NCBI GenBank assembly: GCA_039024375.1
Contig: JBCCQK010000231.1
Location: forward strand, 1-12,148
DNA: 12,148 nt
Source of the DNA: JAFMDF01 sp039024375
GTDB taxonomy: Bacteria; Bacteroidota; Bacteroidia; Chitinophagales; Saprospiraceae
Direction: 5' to 3'
In this document: one piece after another, positions 1 to 7,211 of the stretch
Position numbering within the stretch: the first letter of the stretch is position 1
How the letters are laid out: each line of letters begins with the position of its first letter
Program-made: the position numbers and the translations under genes
Notes under the pieces: generated by a model
Database searches by the model: none
What the model was told of the DNA's origin: nothing
What the model saw: the letters and a program-made list of their open reading frames with translations, nothing else

Positions 1-1032
1 AAACGATTACGCCAAAGAAAGTTATTCCAAAAAATGGAAGTCCTCATCATTGACGAAATTTCGATGGTGCGTGCAGACTTGCTTGACAATATTGATTGGT
101 TTTTGAGAAAGAATCGAGAAAATCCAGCGCCGTTTGGTGGAGTGCAAGTCGTCTTTTTTGGAGATTTATTTCAATTACCGCCGGTAGTAGCCACCGAGCA
201 GGAACGGATGCTGTTTCGAATGCAATACACGAGCCCCTATTTTTTCTCGGCGCACGTCTTCGAAGCGTACGAGTTGGAAATGATGGAACTGCGCAAAATA
301 TATCGTCAAGATGGACGGCACTTCATTCGACTACTAGAATCTGTCCGACTCAATCAGCTCGACTACGACGATTTGGCCGACTTGAACGAACGTCACCTAC
401 CCAATTTTAAACCAGAATCTTACTATATCACGCTGTCCGCTCGAAACGCAACGGTCAACGCTATCAACGACCGAGAATTGCGCCAACTCGAAACACCCTC
501 TTCTGTCTATCTAGCCAAAGTAGAGGGTAAATTTGATGTACGTCTCTATCCGACGGAGTTGGCACTTTCTCTGAAAGAAGGCGCTCAAGTGATGTTTATT
601 AAAAATGACCCCGAACGGAGGTTTGTAAATGGTACAATCGGCAAAATTATCGAACTAAGTCCCGAAGGTATTAAAGTACTCGTGCAAGAGGGTGGCAAAG
701 AACGCATTATTGATACTCCAAGGCTAGAATGGGAAATCGTTCGCTATAAAATTAGTGAAACGGACGAAACAAAAATTGAGGAAGAAAGCATTGGAAAATT
801 CACCCAATATCCATTGAAGTTGGCATGGGCCATTACCATTCATAAAAGTCAAGGAAAGACTTTTGAAAAAGTGATTATTGACTTGGGCAAAGGCGCTTTC
901 GAACACGGACAGACCTACGTGGCACTTAGTCGTTGTAAAACGTTGGAGGGCATTGTTTTAAAGCAAGCATTACGTCCACAGGATGTCATCGTCGATGAAA
1001 AAATTCTGGATTTTTACGAACGGTATTTTTAG
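1..1032 (+). CDS. PIF1-like (RecD/Pif1, SF1B) DNA helicase, 5'-truncated by window edge
   Basis: This is the C-terminal part of an ATP-driven DNA helicase of the PIF1/RecD-like family, enzymes that unwind DNA 5' to 3' in replication and repair. The reading frame is open to base 1, so the ATG at 34 is internal; it lies just before Walker B, and the Walker A segment must be upstream of the window. Counting from that ATG, visible motifs are Walker B IIDEIS (residues 5-10), motif III GDLFQLPP (43-50), YRQDG (90-94), GAQVMFIKND (183-192), VNGTIG (198-203), motif V AITIHKSQGKTF (266-277) and motif VI TYVALSRC (294-301), which carries the arginine finger. The protein stops about 30 residues after motif VI, so no C-terminal accessory domain follows the helicase core. 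It reads in the same direction as the next gene but is 212 bp away. The family is confident; the exact role is not. Confidence 0.9.
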   Translation, partial: KRLRQRKLFQKMEVLIIDEISMVRADLLDNIDWFLRKNRENPAPFGGVQVVFFGDLFQLPPVVATEQERMLFRMQYTSPYFFSAHVFEAYELEMMELRKIYRQDGRHFIRLLESVRLNQLDYDDLADLNERHLPNFKPESYYITLSARNATVNAINDRELRQLETPSSVYLAKVEGKFDVRLYPTELALSLKEGAQVMFIKNDPERRFVNGTIGKIIELSPEGIKVLVQEGGKERIIDTPRLEWEIVRYKISETDETKIEEESIGKFTQYPLKLAWAITIHKSQGKTFEKVIIDLGKGAFEHGQTYVALSRCKTLEGIVLKQALRPQDVIVDEKILDFYERYF

Positions 1033-1100
1033 AAACTAGAGCAAGCAACTTAATCCGTTCAGATTAGATTCATAGCTGCCATTTGTATTATTGAAGAATT

Positions 1101-1168
1101 GAATGGCTATATTGCTGAATGGTTATATGGTTTAAGCAACAATAAAACCATTCAACAATAAAACCATT
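1101..1168. repeat. 16-bp degenerate repeat array, two units direct then two inverted
   Basis: Two imperfect 16-bp units (1102-1117 and 1118-1133, both starting AATGG) are followed by two perfect tandem copies of CAACAATAAAACCATT (1137-1152 and 1153-1168). The reverse complement of the latter matches the first unit at 13 of 16 positions. The array therefore changes orientation in its middle and can fold: TGAATGGTT (1116-1124) pairs with AACCATTCA (1146-1154). It lies between the helicase and DUF1905/YdeI genes, where nothing codes. The family of this repeat is not recognised. Confidence 0.7.
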
Positions 1169-1244
1169 TGACTCACGATGAAATGCAATACTTCAATAAG
1201 TTCCACTAATTTGTAAAGCACTCAGAACAGCAATAACCAATAAG

Positions 1245-1769
1245 ATGGAAAAAACCGCTTCCTTTACCACCCAACTGACCCGTAAACCGTCGAGCCTTTC
1301 TTGGAATTTTCAAATTGACGTTCCGAAAGAGACCGCTGACCTATTTATTGAAGGGGATAATCGACGGGTCATCTGTACGCTTGATGGAAAATATCAATTC
1401 CACGCAGCCCTGATGCATAATGGAACGGGTGGCCACTTCATTACCATCAACAGCGACATTCGGAAAAAATTGAAATTAGGCGAGGACGCTACCCTGCAGG
1501 TTGAGTTGCAAAAAGACCGCAGTAAATACGGTATTTACTTACCCGAAGAAATGAAGGAACTATTATTGGTGGACGAAGAAGGCAGTCACTTTTTTCACCA
1601 ATTGACGCCTGGCAAACAGCGCAGTTTGCTGCATATTGTTGGCAAGCCTAAAAGTTCAGATGTCCGACTCAAAAAATCGGTCGTGGTGCTAGACCATTTA
1701 AAAACCAATAATGGAAAACTGGATTTTAAAATGTTGAACGAGGCGTTCAAGCAAGCGAATAGGAGGTAG
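1245..1769 (+). CDS. DUF1905 / YdeI-OmpD-associated family protein
   Basis: A 174-residue soluble protein with no signal peptide. The N-terminal half (about residues 5-90) has the look of a DUF1905 beta-barrel: a Gly-Lys-Tyr-Gln-Phe-His-Ala stretch at 48-54, a Gly-Thr-Gly-Gly-His-Phe turn at 60-65 and the strand DATLQVELQKD at 81-91. The C-terminal half (about 113-170) is a helical YdeI/OmpD-associated ('bacteriocin-protection') type domain, with the sequence around GKQRSLLHIVGKPKSSDVR (123-141). This two-domain arrangement and length are usual for the family. The molecular function of the family is not firmly established, so none is assigned. The start at 1245 follows an A-rich leader ending AATAAG, with no real Shine-Dalgarno. 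The gene converges on the Uma2 gene, with 76 bp between the stops. Confidence 0.85.
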   Translation: MEKTASFTTQLTRKPSSLSWNFQIDVPKETADLFIEGDNRRVICTLDGKYQFHAALMHNGTGGHFITINSDIRKKLKLGEDATLQVELQKDRSKYGIYLPEEMKELLLVDEEGSHFFHQLTPGKQRSLLHIVGKPKSSDVRLKKSVVVLDHLKTNNGKLDFKMLNEAFKQANRR

Positions 1770-1811
1770 GTTCTATTTTTCAATTTAGAACTTGCATTAT
1801 TTGCTCACAAT

Positions 1812-1844
1812 TCCCAAATCTACTAGTGGCAAATTCGGGATTTT
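1812..1844 (+). terminator. Weak intrinsic terminator between convergent genes
   Basis: TCCCAAAT (1812-1819) pairs with ATTCGGGA (1833-1840) with one mismatch, and the + strand continues TTTT at 1841-1844. A smaller hairpin, GTTCTA/TAGAAC (1770-1775 and 1786-1791), begins directly after the stop codon at 1767-1769. Either could end transcription of the DUF1905/YdeI gene. The T-run is short, so the call is tentative. Confidence 0.35.
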
Positions 1845-1845
1845 C

Positions 1846-2460
1846 TCAGTAAGCCTCTGGTGAATCTTTATCGCCTAAATCATTAACCCGTCTGTAAATA
1901 TCTTTGAGTTGGACGGTGCAGTCGATAGAATACAGATAAATAGGTTTATCAAGCCCAAAGGCATTAGAAATCCGCCACAAATCCTCTTCTTCTTTGTACC
2001 AAGACTGCACTTTAGGAATGGTTTGCCAAACCAACAAATATTCTTTGAAAGAAGGGAGACTGCGATATCCTTCAAACTTAGCGCCTTTGTCGTAATCTTT
2101 CGTAGATTCGGAGAGCACTTCGATAATTAAGCAAGGGTTGGTGACCATTGCATTGCTTTTTTCGTGCATTTCTACCTCTCCGCAGATAATGGAACAATCG
2201 GGATATACGCCTCGATTAAAGTTAGGGATATAGACCTTTTGGTCACTATTGAAAGCTGAGCAATTTTTATTTTTTTTGTCTAATTCATTTTCAATACACC
2301 GTCCTACGCTATTAGCAATCCGATTGTGATTCGGCGTACCACCAGCCATTTCAATAATAAGGCCATCCCAGAACTCACTTTTATACTCGGCTGCTTCCTC
2401 TAAAGCCAAGTATTCTTCTAAGGAGTAAATTTTTTCTTGAATTTTTTCCGCTGCTCTCAT
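1846..2460 (-). CDS. Uma2 family restriction-endonuclease-like protein (DUF820)
   Basis: A 204-residue protein of the Uma2 (DUF820) family, which has the PD-(D/E)xK nuclease fold; family members are putative endonucleases and most have no known target. Residues are numbered from the ATG at 2460. The family opening (YSLEEYLALEEAAEYKSEFWDG, about 12-33) is followed by a His at 45, YPD with Asp88, IIEVLSEST with Glu114, Lys128 in GAKFEGYR and the EYLLVW strand at 140-145. The Asp/Glu/Lys set expected of an active site is therefore present. The frame extends upstream to a GTG at 2508, but those 16 extra residues are hydrophobic and unlike the family, so the ATG at 2460 is preferred. The gene lies 86 bp downstream of the Clp-like gene on the same strand with no clear terminator between, so co-transcription is possible. 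Confidence 0.88.
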   Translation of the reverse strand: MRAAEKIQEKIYSLEEYLALEEAAEYKSEFWDGLIIEMAGGTPNHNRIANSVGRCIENELDKKNKNCSAFNSDQKVYIPNFNRGVYPDCSIICGEVEMHEKSNAMVTNPCLIIEVLSESTKDYDKGAKFEGYRSLPSFKEYLLVWQTIPKVQSWYKEEEDLWRISNAFGLDKPIYLYSIDCTVQLKDIYRRVNDLGDKDSPEAY

Positions 2461-2546
2461 TCGTACAGATTTTGAGTAAAGAAAAAAGCATCCTAACAAA
2501 TATATCACTTATTGAGAACTTTTACAAAATCGAAAAATTTATCAAA

Positions 2547-5500
2547 TCAAACCTTGTAGTTATTCCTCAAATCTTTCGCCACCCCTGCGTACAACAATAA
2601 CTTAAATTCCTGGGGTGTGATAAAAATATTATTCGAAAAGCCTGTGCGAACGTCCGTCAAGGTTGTTTCGCTATAGACCCGAACCACCTGTAAATCTCTC
2701 GTTTCGTTCAGTGGGCTATCAAGATTTTCGACAATCAATTTGACGGGAATCATACTCCCTTGAACTACTTGAAAAAGGTGAATCCCTTGTTCGCCGTGAA
2801 ATAACTCTTGTAATGAGTAGCCTTCCGCTACCAAGGATTCTGTTTCCGTTTCTTTGGTAAATCGGATGTCTAAAAAAGTAAGCACTTTTTCGTAGTGCTG
2901 TTGCAGATAAGCGACCTGTGCTTGCCCAATGCCCGTGATACCCGACTGAATGCGGAAGCGGATTCGTTCAGTTTGCCCATTCAAAAAGCCTTTGGACTGT
3001 AATTTTAGTAAAAATACGTTCAAGAAATTGTCCAAAAATTCGGTGCTTAAACTGTCGAATTGGGCAGCAGCATGACGGTAATATTCTATAATTTCTTGAA
3101 TCCCTTCCTGTTGAAACAGTTGGTCTTTGACCATAGCTCGATAGGCTTTATCTCCACCGTAATCGTAAACCGTACTACTTCCTTTAATGCGTTTCAGACG
3201 AAGCGGAATAGCGGGTGCTTCGTCGAAGTTTCGGTCTCGAAAGCCTAGCAGCATTGTCTGTACACGGTCTTTTACTTCGAATAAGCGATTTTTGAAATCG
3301 TAATGTTGCCAGTTCAAATCGTTGCCACTGTTTGAACCAACCACAATCAGTTCTGCTTGCTCTTCTTGATTTTCCAGCCGACTAATTTGTTGTTCGATAC
3401 GTTCAATTTGTCGAAGTAACTGACCATAAAATCGGCGCCCTTGCCGTTCGTCGGGCGTTTCGGGTAACCATTCTTCTTCTATCGTATCCACAAAAGTGAG
3501 CGTACGAATTTTGGGTACTAATTTTTGACCATCATAGAAAATATCAAACAAAATGGGTTGGTCGCTATAAGTAGAAACGAGTTGCTCAGCCGATAGCGTG
3601 GTTAAATCTCGTTCGATTTGTCGTTTCAATGCTCGTCCGCCCATACGGGCGTCGTACCCTCTTTTAGCAACCCATTCTAATGCTTCTCGGGAAATATTCA
3701 AAATGGTCGAACGCCGCACGAACCCGTCGCGTCGCAACAACTCCTTAATTTGAAGTCGAGCAATGTTGAGAATATGTACCAATTCTAGTGGCTGAAAAAC
3801 GACAATACGGTCGATTCGATTGATAAATTCGGGCCGAAACTTATCCCGAACGGACTTACTGTAAATAGCTGCATCATTCGCAGTACTTTGGCCAAAACCC
3901 AACTGACTAGAGACTGCTTTGGCGCCCACGTTAGAAGTCATGATAATCACCGTATTCGTAAAATCGACGGTTCGCCCAACACTATCCGTCAGGCGTCCAT
4001 CATCCAGCACTTGCAGTAGTAAATCGTGCACTTTAGGATGGGCTTTCTCAATTTCATCTAATAACAAAACGCCAAAGGGGTTGTACCGAACTTTGCCCGT
4101 CAACTGTCCCTCGGGATTATAATAATCACCAATCAAACGATGAACGGCCCCTTCGTCGATGTACTCGTTCATATCAAAACGCATCAAGTGTTTTTCGTCG
4201 CCCTTCAAATATTTACACAACACCTTTGCCGCTTGGGTTTTTCCGACGCCCGTTGGCCCAATAAACAAGAAAGACCCCATGGGTTTGTCGGGATTATTCA
4301 GTTTGGCTTTGACGGTATGAATAACGTTAGCGAGCGTTTCTACCGCTTCGGGCTGTCCTACTAATTCAGCGCCAATCTTTTTTTTAACTTCTTGTTTTTC
4401 AAAAGAATAAGAAGTGTCAAAAATGGCTTCTTCTAAACCGCTAAAATTTTGAAATTCTTCCCGTACTTCGGGTAGGTCAATCGGCGTAGCTTTGTATTTG
4501 GTTACCAATTGTCGGAGCAGTTTCATGACGCTCCCCGGTAGTGCTTTTTGTTTTAAATAGTTACGCTGAATCGTAAATAGCCGATGAATGGCCTGTATGG
4601 AAATTGACCCGCTGTAGGCTAGTTCTAGCTGCTTTCGTTGCTCCAAAACGATTTTTGCCGCCGTTTCGTAGTCCACTTCCTCCATACGAAGGACTTGAAA
4701 CAAATCGGCAAAACTCCGACTTTTTTCCTGTACAATTTTCCACTGTTCTGGCGTCGCAATCAAAATGACTTGTAGCTTTCTTTTTTCTAAATAGGGCTTC
4801 AATACATCACTTAAGGTCATGCTATTTTGGGCCGATTTTCCAATTCTTTGCAGAGCAATGCTATTATCAAAAACAATCTTATCCGCCGTATAAGTTTTCA
4901 TTAACTCTGCTCGTCGATTTAGCGCAAAGTTCAAGATGGCCTCGAACCTTTTTTGCCACATCCCTACAATACTCATGCCCGCAATAATACGGGTAGGGTC
5001 TAAATGCCAAATACTCTGTAATTGCTCTATATTTTTATTGGGATACTCCCGTCGATAACGAAAAATAGCTTCGTGGAGCAAGCTGTGTTTTCCAACCCCT
5101 TCTTTGCCTACCAAAACTAAAGGGGTGTTTTCCGATTGGTACAGCGCATTATAAAGTCGATTCACTAAAGGTTCTCGATGAAAAGTACGGAGTAATTGGT
5201 CTGGATACCGTTTCAATAAATCACTCCCCACTTTCTCAATTTCTACGCCTCCGTCGAAGTCGCTATTTTCGTTAATGTTGGCAAAGAAGGAAAAATCTCT
5301 TTCTTGTTCAATTCGAAAAGTGCCTTGCTTTACCTTTACCGTTTGAGCAATAGTTGTCACAAACTCGCCTTTGGTGGTGTAATAGGCATCAAAATCCTCT
5401 GTCTCCGAAGTTTCTTTAATTTTCTCTTTTAATAGTTTAACGACTGTGGTTTCTATTTTGTGGCTAATACTGGTACGGTCACTAGGACTCGTTTTCGCCA

Positions 5501-5861
5501 AAAACATAAAATGACGAAAGGCGGGCAAGCAGACAAAAGTCCTTCCTTTCAATTCAAATTCAGCAACACTCACTTTTCCGTTAAACACTTGCCAGCCAAT
5601 GGTTTTTACAATGGATTGGGTATAGAATTTTAAGGTGGGATTAAAGGCGTACCATAATAGAAAATCTATATTTTCCCTGTGCAACTCGTAGCCTTTCAAC
5701 CGTAATGCCAGCGCATCTCGTAGTTTTCGAACGGCGGGTTCAAATCGTCTATCTACGACCGCTGGACTAGGTACCAATAATGGTTTCAAGTGATAATTGG
5801 AAGTTTGCCCATCACCAATTTTTTGTACCAAAACGGGGAATTCTAGTCTAACGTAACTCAT
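2547..5861 (-). CDS. Clp/Hsp100-type double-ring AAA+ unfoldase with degenerate first ring and novel ends
   Basis: A 1104-residue relative of ClpA/ClpC/ClpB, ATP-driven ring proteins that thread and unfold proteins. Residues 1-205 are not the usual Clp N-domain and were not recognised. D1 (about 206-470) begins with a Clp-like lead-in (VEIEKVGSDLLKRY). Its Walker A, GKEGVGKH (252-259), has His where Ser/Thr is normal; its Walker B reads VFDN (330-333) with Asn for the catalytic Glu; and the arginine-finger region (SFADLFQV, 383-390) has no Arg. D1 is therefore probably unable to hydrolyse ATP. There is no long ClpB-type middle domain. D2 (about 495-765) looks active: Walker A GPTGVGKT (535-542), Walker B LLLDEIEKAH (599-608), arginine finger FRPEFINRID (675-684), sensor 2 GGRALKR (741-747). 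A loop LGFG at 654-657 sits where ClpA/ClpC/ClpX carry their ClpP-docking tripeptide. The pore-loop segment (IGDYYNPEGQL, 577-587) is shorter than the usual GYVG type. Residues 770-1104 form an extension with a predicted coiled coil at about 810-838. No ClpP gene is in the window. Confidence 0.88.
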   Translation of the reverse strand: MSYVRLEFPVLVQKIGDGQTSNYHLKPLLVPSPAVVDRRFEPAVRKLRDALALRLKGYELHRENIDFLLWYAFNPTLKFYTQSIVKTIGWQVFNGKVSVAEFELKGRTFVCLPAFRHFMFLAKTSPSDRTSISHKIETTVVKLLKEKIKETSETEDFDAYYTTKGEFVTTIAQTVKVKQGTFRIEQERDFSFFANINENSDFDGGVEIEKVGSDLLKRYPDQLLRTFHREPLVNRLYNALYQSENTPLVLVGKEGVGKHSLLHEAIFRYRREYPNKNIEQLQSIWHLDPTRIIAGMSIVGMWQKRFEAILNFALNRRAELMKTYTADKIVFDNSIALQRIGKSAQNSMTLSDVLKPYLEKRKLQVILIATPEQWKIVQEKSRSFADLFQVLRMEEVDYETAAKIVLEQRKQLELAYSGSISIQAIHRLFTIQRNYLKQKALPGSVMKLLRQLVTKYKATPIDLPEVREEFQNFSGLEEAIFDTSYSFEKQEVKKKIGAELVGQPEAVETLANVIHTVKAKLNNPDKPMGSFLFIGPTGVGKTQAAKVLCKYLKGDEKHLMRFDMNEYIDEGAVHRLIGDYYNPEGQLTGKVRYNPFGVLLLDEIEKAHPKVHDLLLQVLDDGRLTDSVGRTVDFTNTVIIMTSNVGAKAVSSQLGFGQSTANDAAIYSKSVRDKFRPEFINRIDRIVVFQPLELVHILNIARLQIKELLRRDGFVRRSTILNISREALEWVAKRGYDARMGGRALKRQIERDLTTLSAEQLVSTYSDQPILFDIFYDGQKLVPKIRTLTFVDTIEEEWLPETPDERQGRRFYGQLLRQIERIEQQISRLENQEEQAELIVVGSNSGNDLNWQHYDFKNRLFEVKDRVQTMLLGFRDRNFDEAPAIPLRLKRIKGSSTVYDYGGDKAYRAMVKDQLFQQEGIQEIIEYYRHAAAQFDSLSTEFLDNFLNVFLLKLQSKGFLNGQTERIRFRIQSGITGIGQAQVAYLQQHYEKVLTFLDIRFTKETETESLVAEGYSLQELFHGEQGIHLFQVVQGSMIPVKLIVENLDSPLNETRDLQVVRVYSETTLTDVRTGFSNNIFITPQEFKLLLYAGVAKDLRNNYKV

Positions 5862-5951
5862 AAGGTATCAAATAGTCAAGTTGGGTACTGGTTGAAAAAT
5901 TAGGACAGAAAGGTAAAGGTTAATCCCACCATTTCAAAATAAAAGAACGGC

Positions 5952-5983
5952 AAAAAAATGACCGTCCACCTGTTGGTGAACGG
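5952..5983 (-). terminator. Intrinsic terminator on the minus strand
   Basis: Read on the minus strand, CCGTTCACC, loop AACA and GGTGGACGG form a 9-bp stem with one mismatch (5983-5975 and 5970-5962). It is followed by TCA and seven T residues (5958-5952). The hairpin is upstream of the Clp-like gene and about 1.1 kb past the terminator of the DJ-1 fusion gene, so it serves no visible gene. Confidence 0.7.
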
Positions 5984-6035
5984 CCTTGACAAAACTATAA
6001 AATTGAACACATTTCTAATACGATGGGCGCAAGCG

Positions 6036-6077
6036 AAAATAGAGCGTGGTTTCTAAGAAGCGCCACGCTTCTATTTT
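6036..6077. other. Long stem-loop, possible part of a non-coding RNA
   Basis: AAAATAGAGCGTGG (6036-6049) pairs with CCACGCTTCTATTTT (6063-6077), giving 14 base pairs with a single bulged base around a 13-nt loop. A second hairpin, AGAAGCG/CGCTTCT (6056-6062 and 6066-6072, loop CCA), uses part of the same right arm, so the two folds exclude each other. No T-run follows on either strand, so it is not a simple terminator. It lies 53 bp upstream, in minus-strand sense, of the terminator at 5952-5983. No known RNA family is recognised. Confidence 0.5.
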
Positions 6078-6204
6078 GGTCGCCGCTGTTTTCTTTCAGC
6101 ACGATTTCATCCTCTGATTGTAGAATTAGTAGTCCCAAACCCTACCAATTTCAAATGGTCTAAAAATCAGATTCTCTCTAAAGGGTATTTTCTACTTGCG
6201 TAAC

Positions 6205-6505
6205 CACTTACGGAGTACTGGATAATTACCCAACCAGATGCCTAATTTTTTGCTATCAGATTGTTATAAACATATACGTAAAACACCATCTCAACTAAAC
6301 CAGTACTCCAAGAATGGTCGATAAACCATGCTTCGAACTGCAATTTTGGCGTTACTACCACTCTAGAGTACCGTTCACCTTTGAAGTTTTTGTGCTTGTC
6401 TAATGCCGTTGTATGGGTTGTCAAAGGTGGGTTTAGCTATTGAACATAGCACTTTCGTTTCTCACAGGCTGCCCGCTTTTAGACAGACTATAAGTTGCGT
6501 TATAT
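6205..6505. repeat. Non-coding segment with several inverted repeats
   Basis: Perfect inverted pairs seen are: GGAGTACTGG (6212-6221) with CCAGTACTCC (6300-6309); CACCTTTGA (6376-6384) with TCAAAGGTG (6421-6429); GCTAT with ATAGC (6436-6440 and 6446-6450); and TATAA with TTATA (6489-6493 and 6500-6504). Such nested pairs could belong to a small non-autonomous mobile element, a folded recombination site or an RNA. No target-site duplication and no transposase fragment is visible, so the identity stays open. Confidence 0.35.
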
Positions 6506-7038
6506 CCAAATATGTTTTTTTGGTAAAATTCCTTCAGGCTAACTTTGTGGTTGATTACAAAATTGTAGGCATACACCTGTAGCCACATAGATAAAAAAGA
6601 CAATTGCTAGCCTAGATGTATCCTGCTGAAACTAGCTTAACGGAACACCAAAAAATACCAAGAATAGTGTGAAAATTTTTAATATTTAGGAGAGGCTGTG
6701 GTTTAGCACTCGAACTGTATATAGGATAATTAGTTGTAGGTAACTGTGTATTTTCGGATTTTAAAAAATACATTCTTTATACGTCTAAAAACAGAGTAGG
6801 TCACAAATTAGTTAATGAGAAAATTGAAGAAGGCAGGTTAAAATTTTGTTAAGAATGTGTAAGGTAGTGTTTTGAGAGGATAATATTTTAAAAATTGTCA
6901 AAAAACAAAATATTTATTATGTTACCGAAGCGTTCCTAGAAATTATTTTTTTAGACTTTTTTCAAAAAAATTGAATTTACCAGTTTTAGACACACACTAG
7001 CTGTAAAAGTAAAGGGGATGTAGCGAATGTAGTGCTCA

Positions 7039-7069
7039 TTTGAAGCCAAAACGTGCAGCCTTATATTTG
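7039..7069 (+). promoter_or_regulatory. Bacteroidota-type promoter motif
   Basis: TTTG at 7039-7042 and TATATTTG at 7062-7069 are separated by exactly 19 bases, matching the known Bacteroidota primary-sigma consensus TTTG-N19-TAnnTTTG in full. Transcription would start near 7075 and run rightward, straight into the terminator hairpin at 7089-7116. It would then be antisense to the DJ-1 fusion gene. No open reading frame follows it. The match could be chance in AT-rich DNA. Confidence 0.4.
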
Positions 7070-7081
7070 AGGTACCATCAA

Positions 7082-7123
7082 AATAAAAAGCCGTTACGCT
7101 TTAAACGGCAACGGCTCTTTATT
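7082..7123 (-). terminator. Intrinsic terminator of the DJ-1 fusion gene, probably bidirectional
   Basis: AGCCGTT (7089-7095) pairs with AACGGCT (7110-7116) around a 14-nt loop. On the minus strand the stem is followed by TTTTTATTTT, which suits the end of the DJ-1/beta-lactamase fusion transcript, about 145 bp past its stop codon. On the plus strand the stem is followed by CTTTATTTTT, so it can also stop rightward transcription. Confidence 0.75.
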
Positions 7124-7161
7124 TTTGTCCCTTTCCTAAAATCCTATCCATCTTGAAACCC

Positions 7162-7211
7162 GCTCGACCCCGCCCGCCTGAAGGCATTCGGGCTGGTGCG
7201 CAGCGGGCGAG
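7162..7211. repeat. GC-rich palindromic element
   Basis: A GC-rich island in AT-rich surroundings. CGCCCGC (7171-7177) pairs with GCGGGCG (7203-7209), and a small hairpin CCTGAA/TTCGGG with loop GGCA (7177-7192) sits inside; an alternative outer pair is CTCG (7163-7166, read within GCTCG) with CGAG (7208-7211). It lies 51 bp after the stop of the DJ-1 fusion gene, inside its 3' untranslated region. It resembles a dispersed palindromic (REP-type) unit, but copies elsewhere cannot be checked here. Confidence 0.45.

Noticed and set aside
34..1032. ATG at 34 as the true start of the helicase
   Set aside because: The frame is open to base 1, and Walker B begins four residues after this Met, so the Walker A half must be upstream; the gene is truncated by the window edge.
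1101..1168. CRISPR array
   Set aside because: The units are only 16 bp, directly adjacent with no unique spacers, and change orientation; no cas genes are present.
2461..2508. GTG at 2508 as the start of the Uma2 gene
   Set aside because: It would add 16 hydrophobic residues that the family does not have; the ATG at 2460 gives a typical N-terminus.
6242..6424. 60-codon minus-strand reading frame in the large spacer
   Set aside because: No recognisable domain, no ribosome-binding or promoter signal, and it overlaps inverted repeats; it looks like chance.
6376..6505. Integron attC site
   Set aside because: A GTTATA-like end and inner inverted pairs are present, but the GTTRRRY/RYYYAAC core pair is not, and no integrase is in the window.
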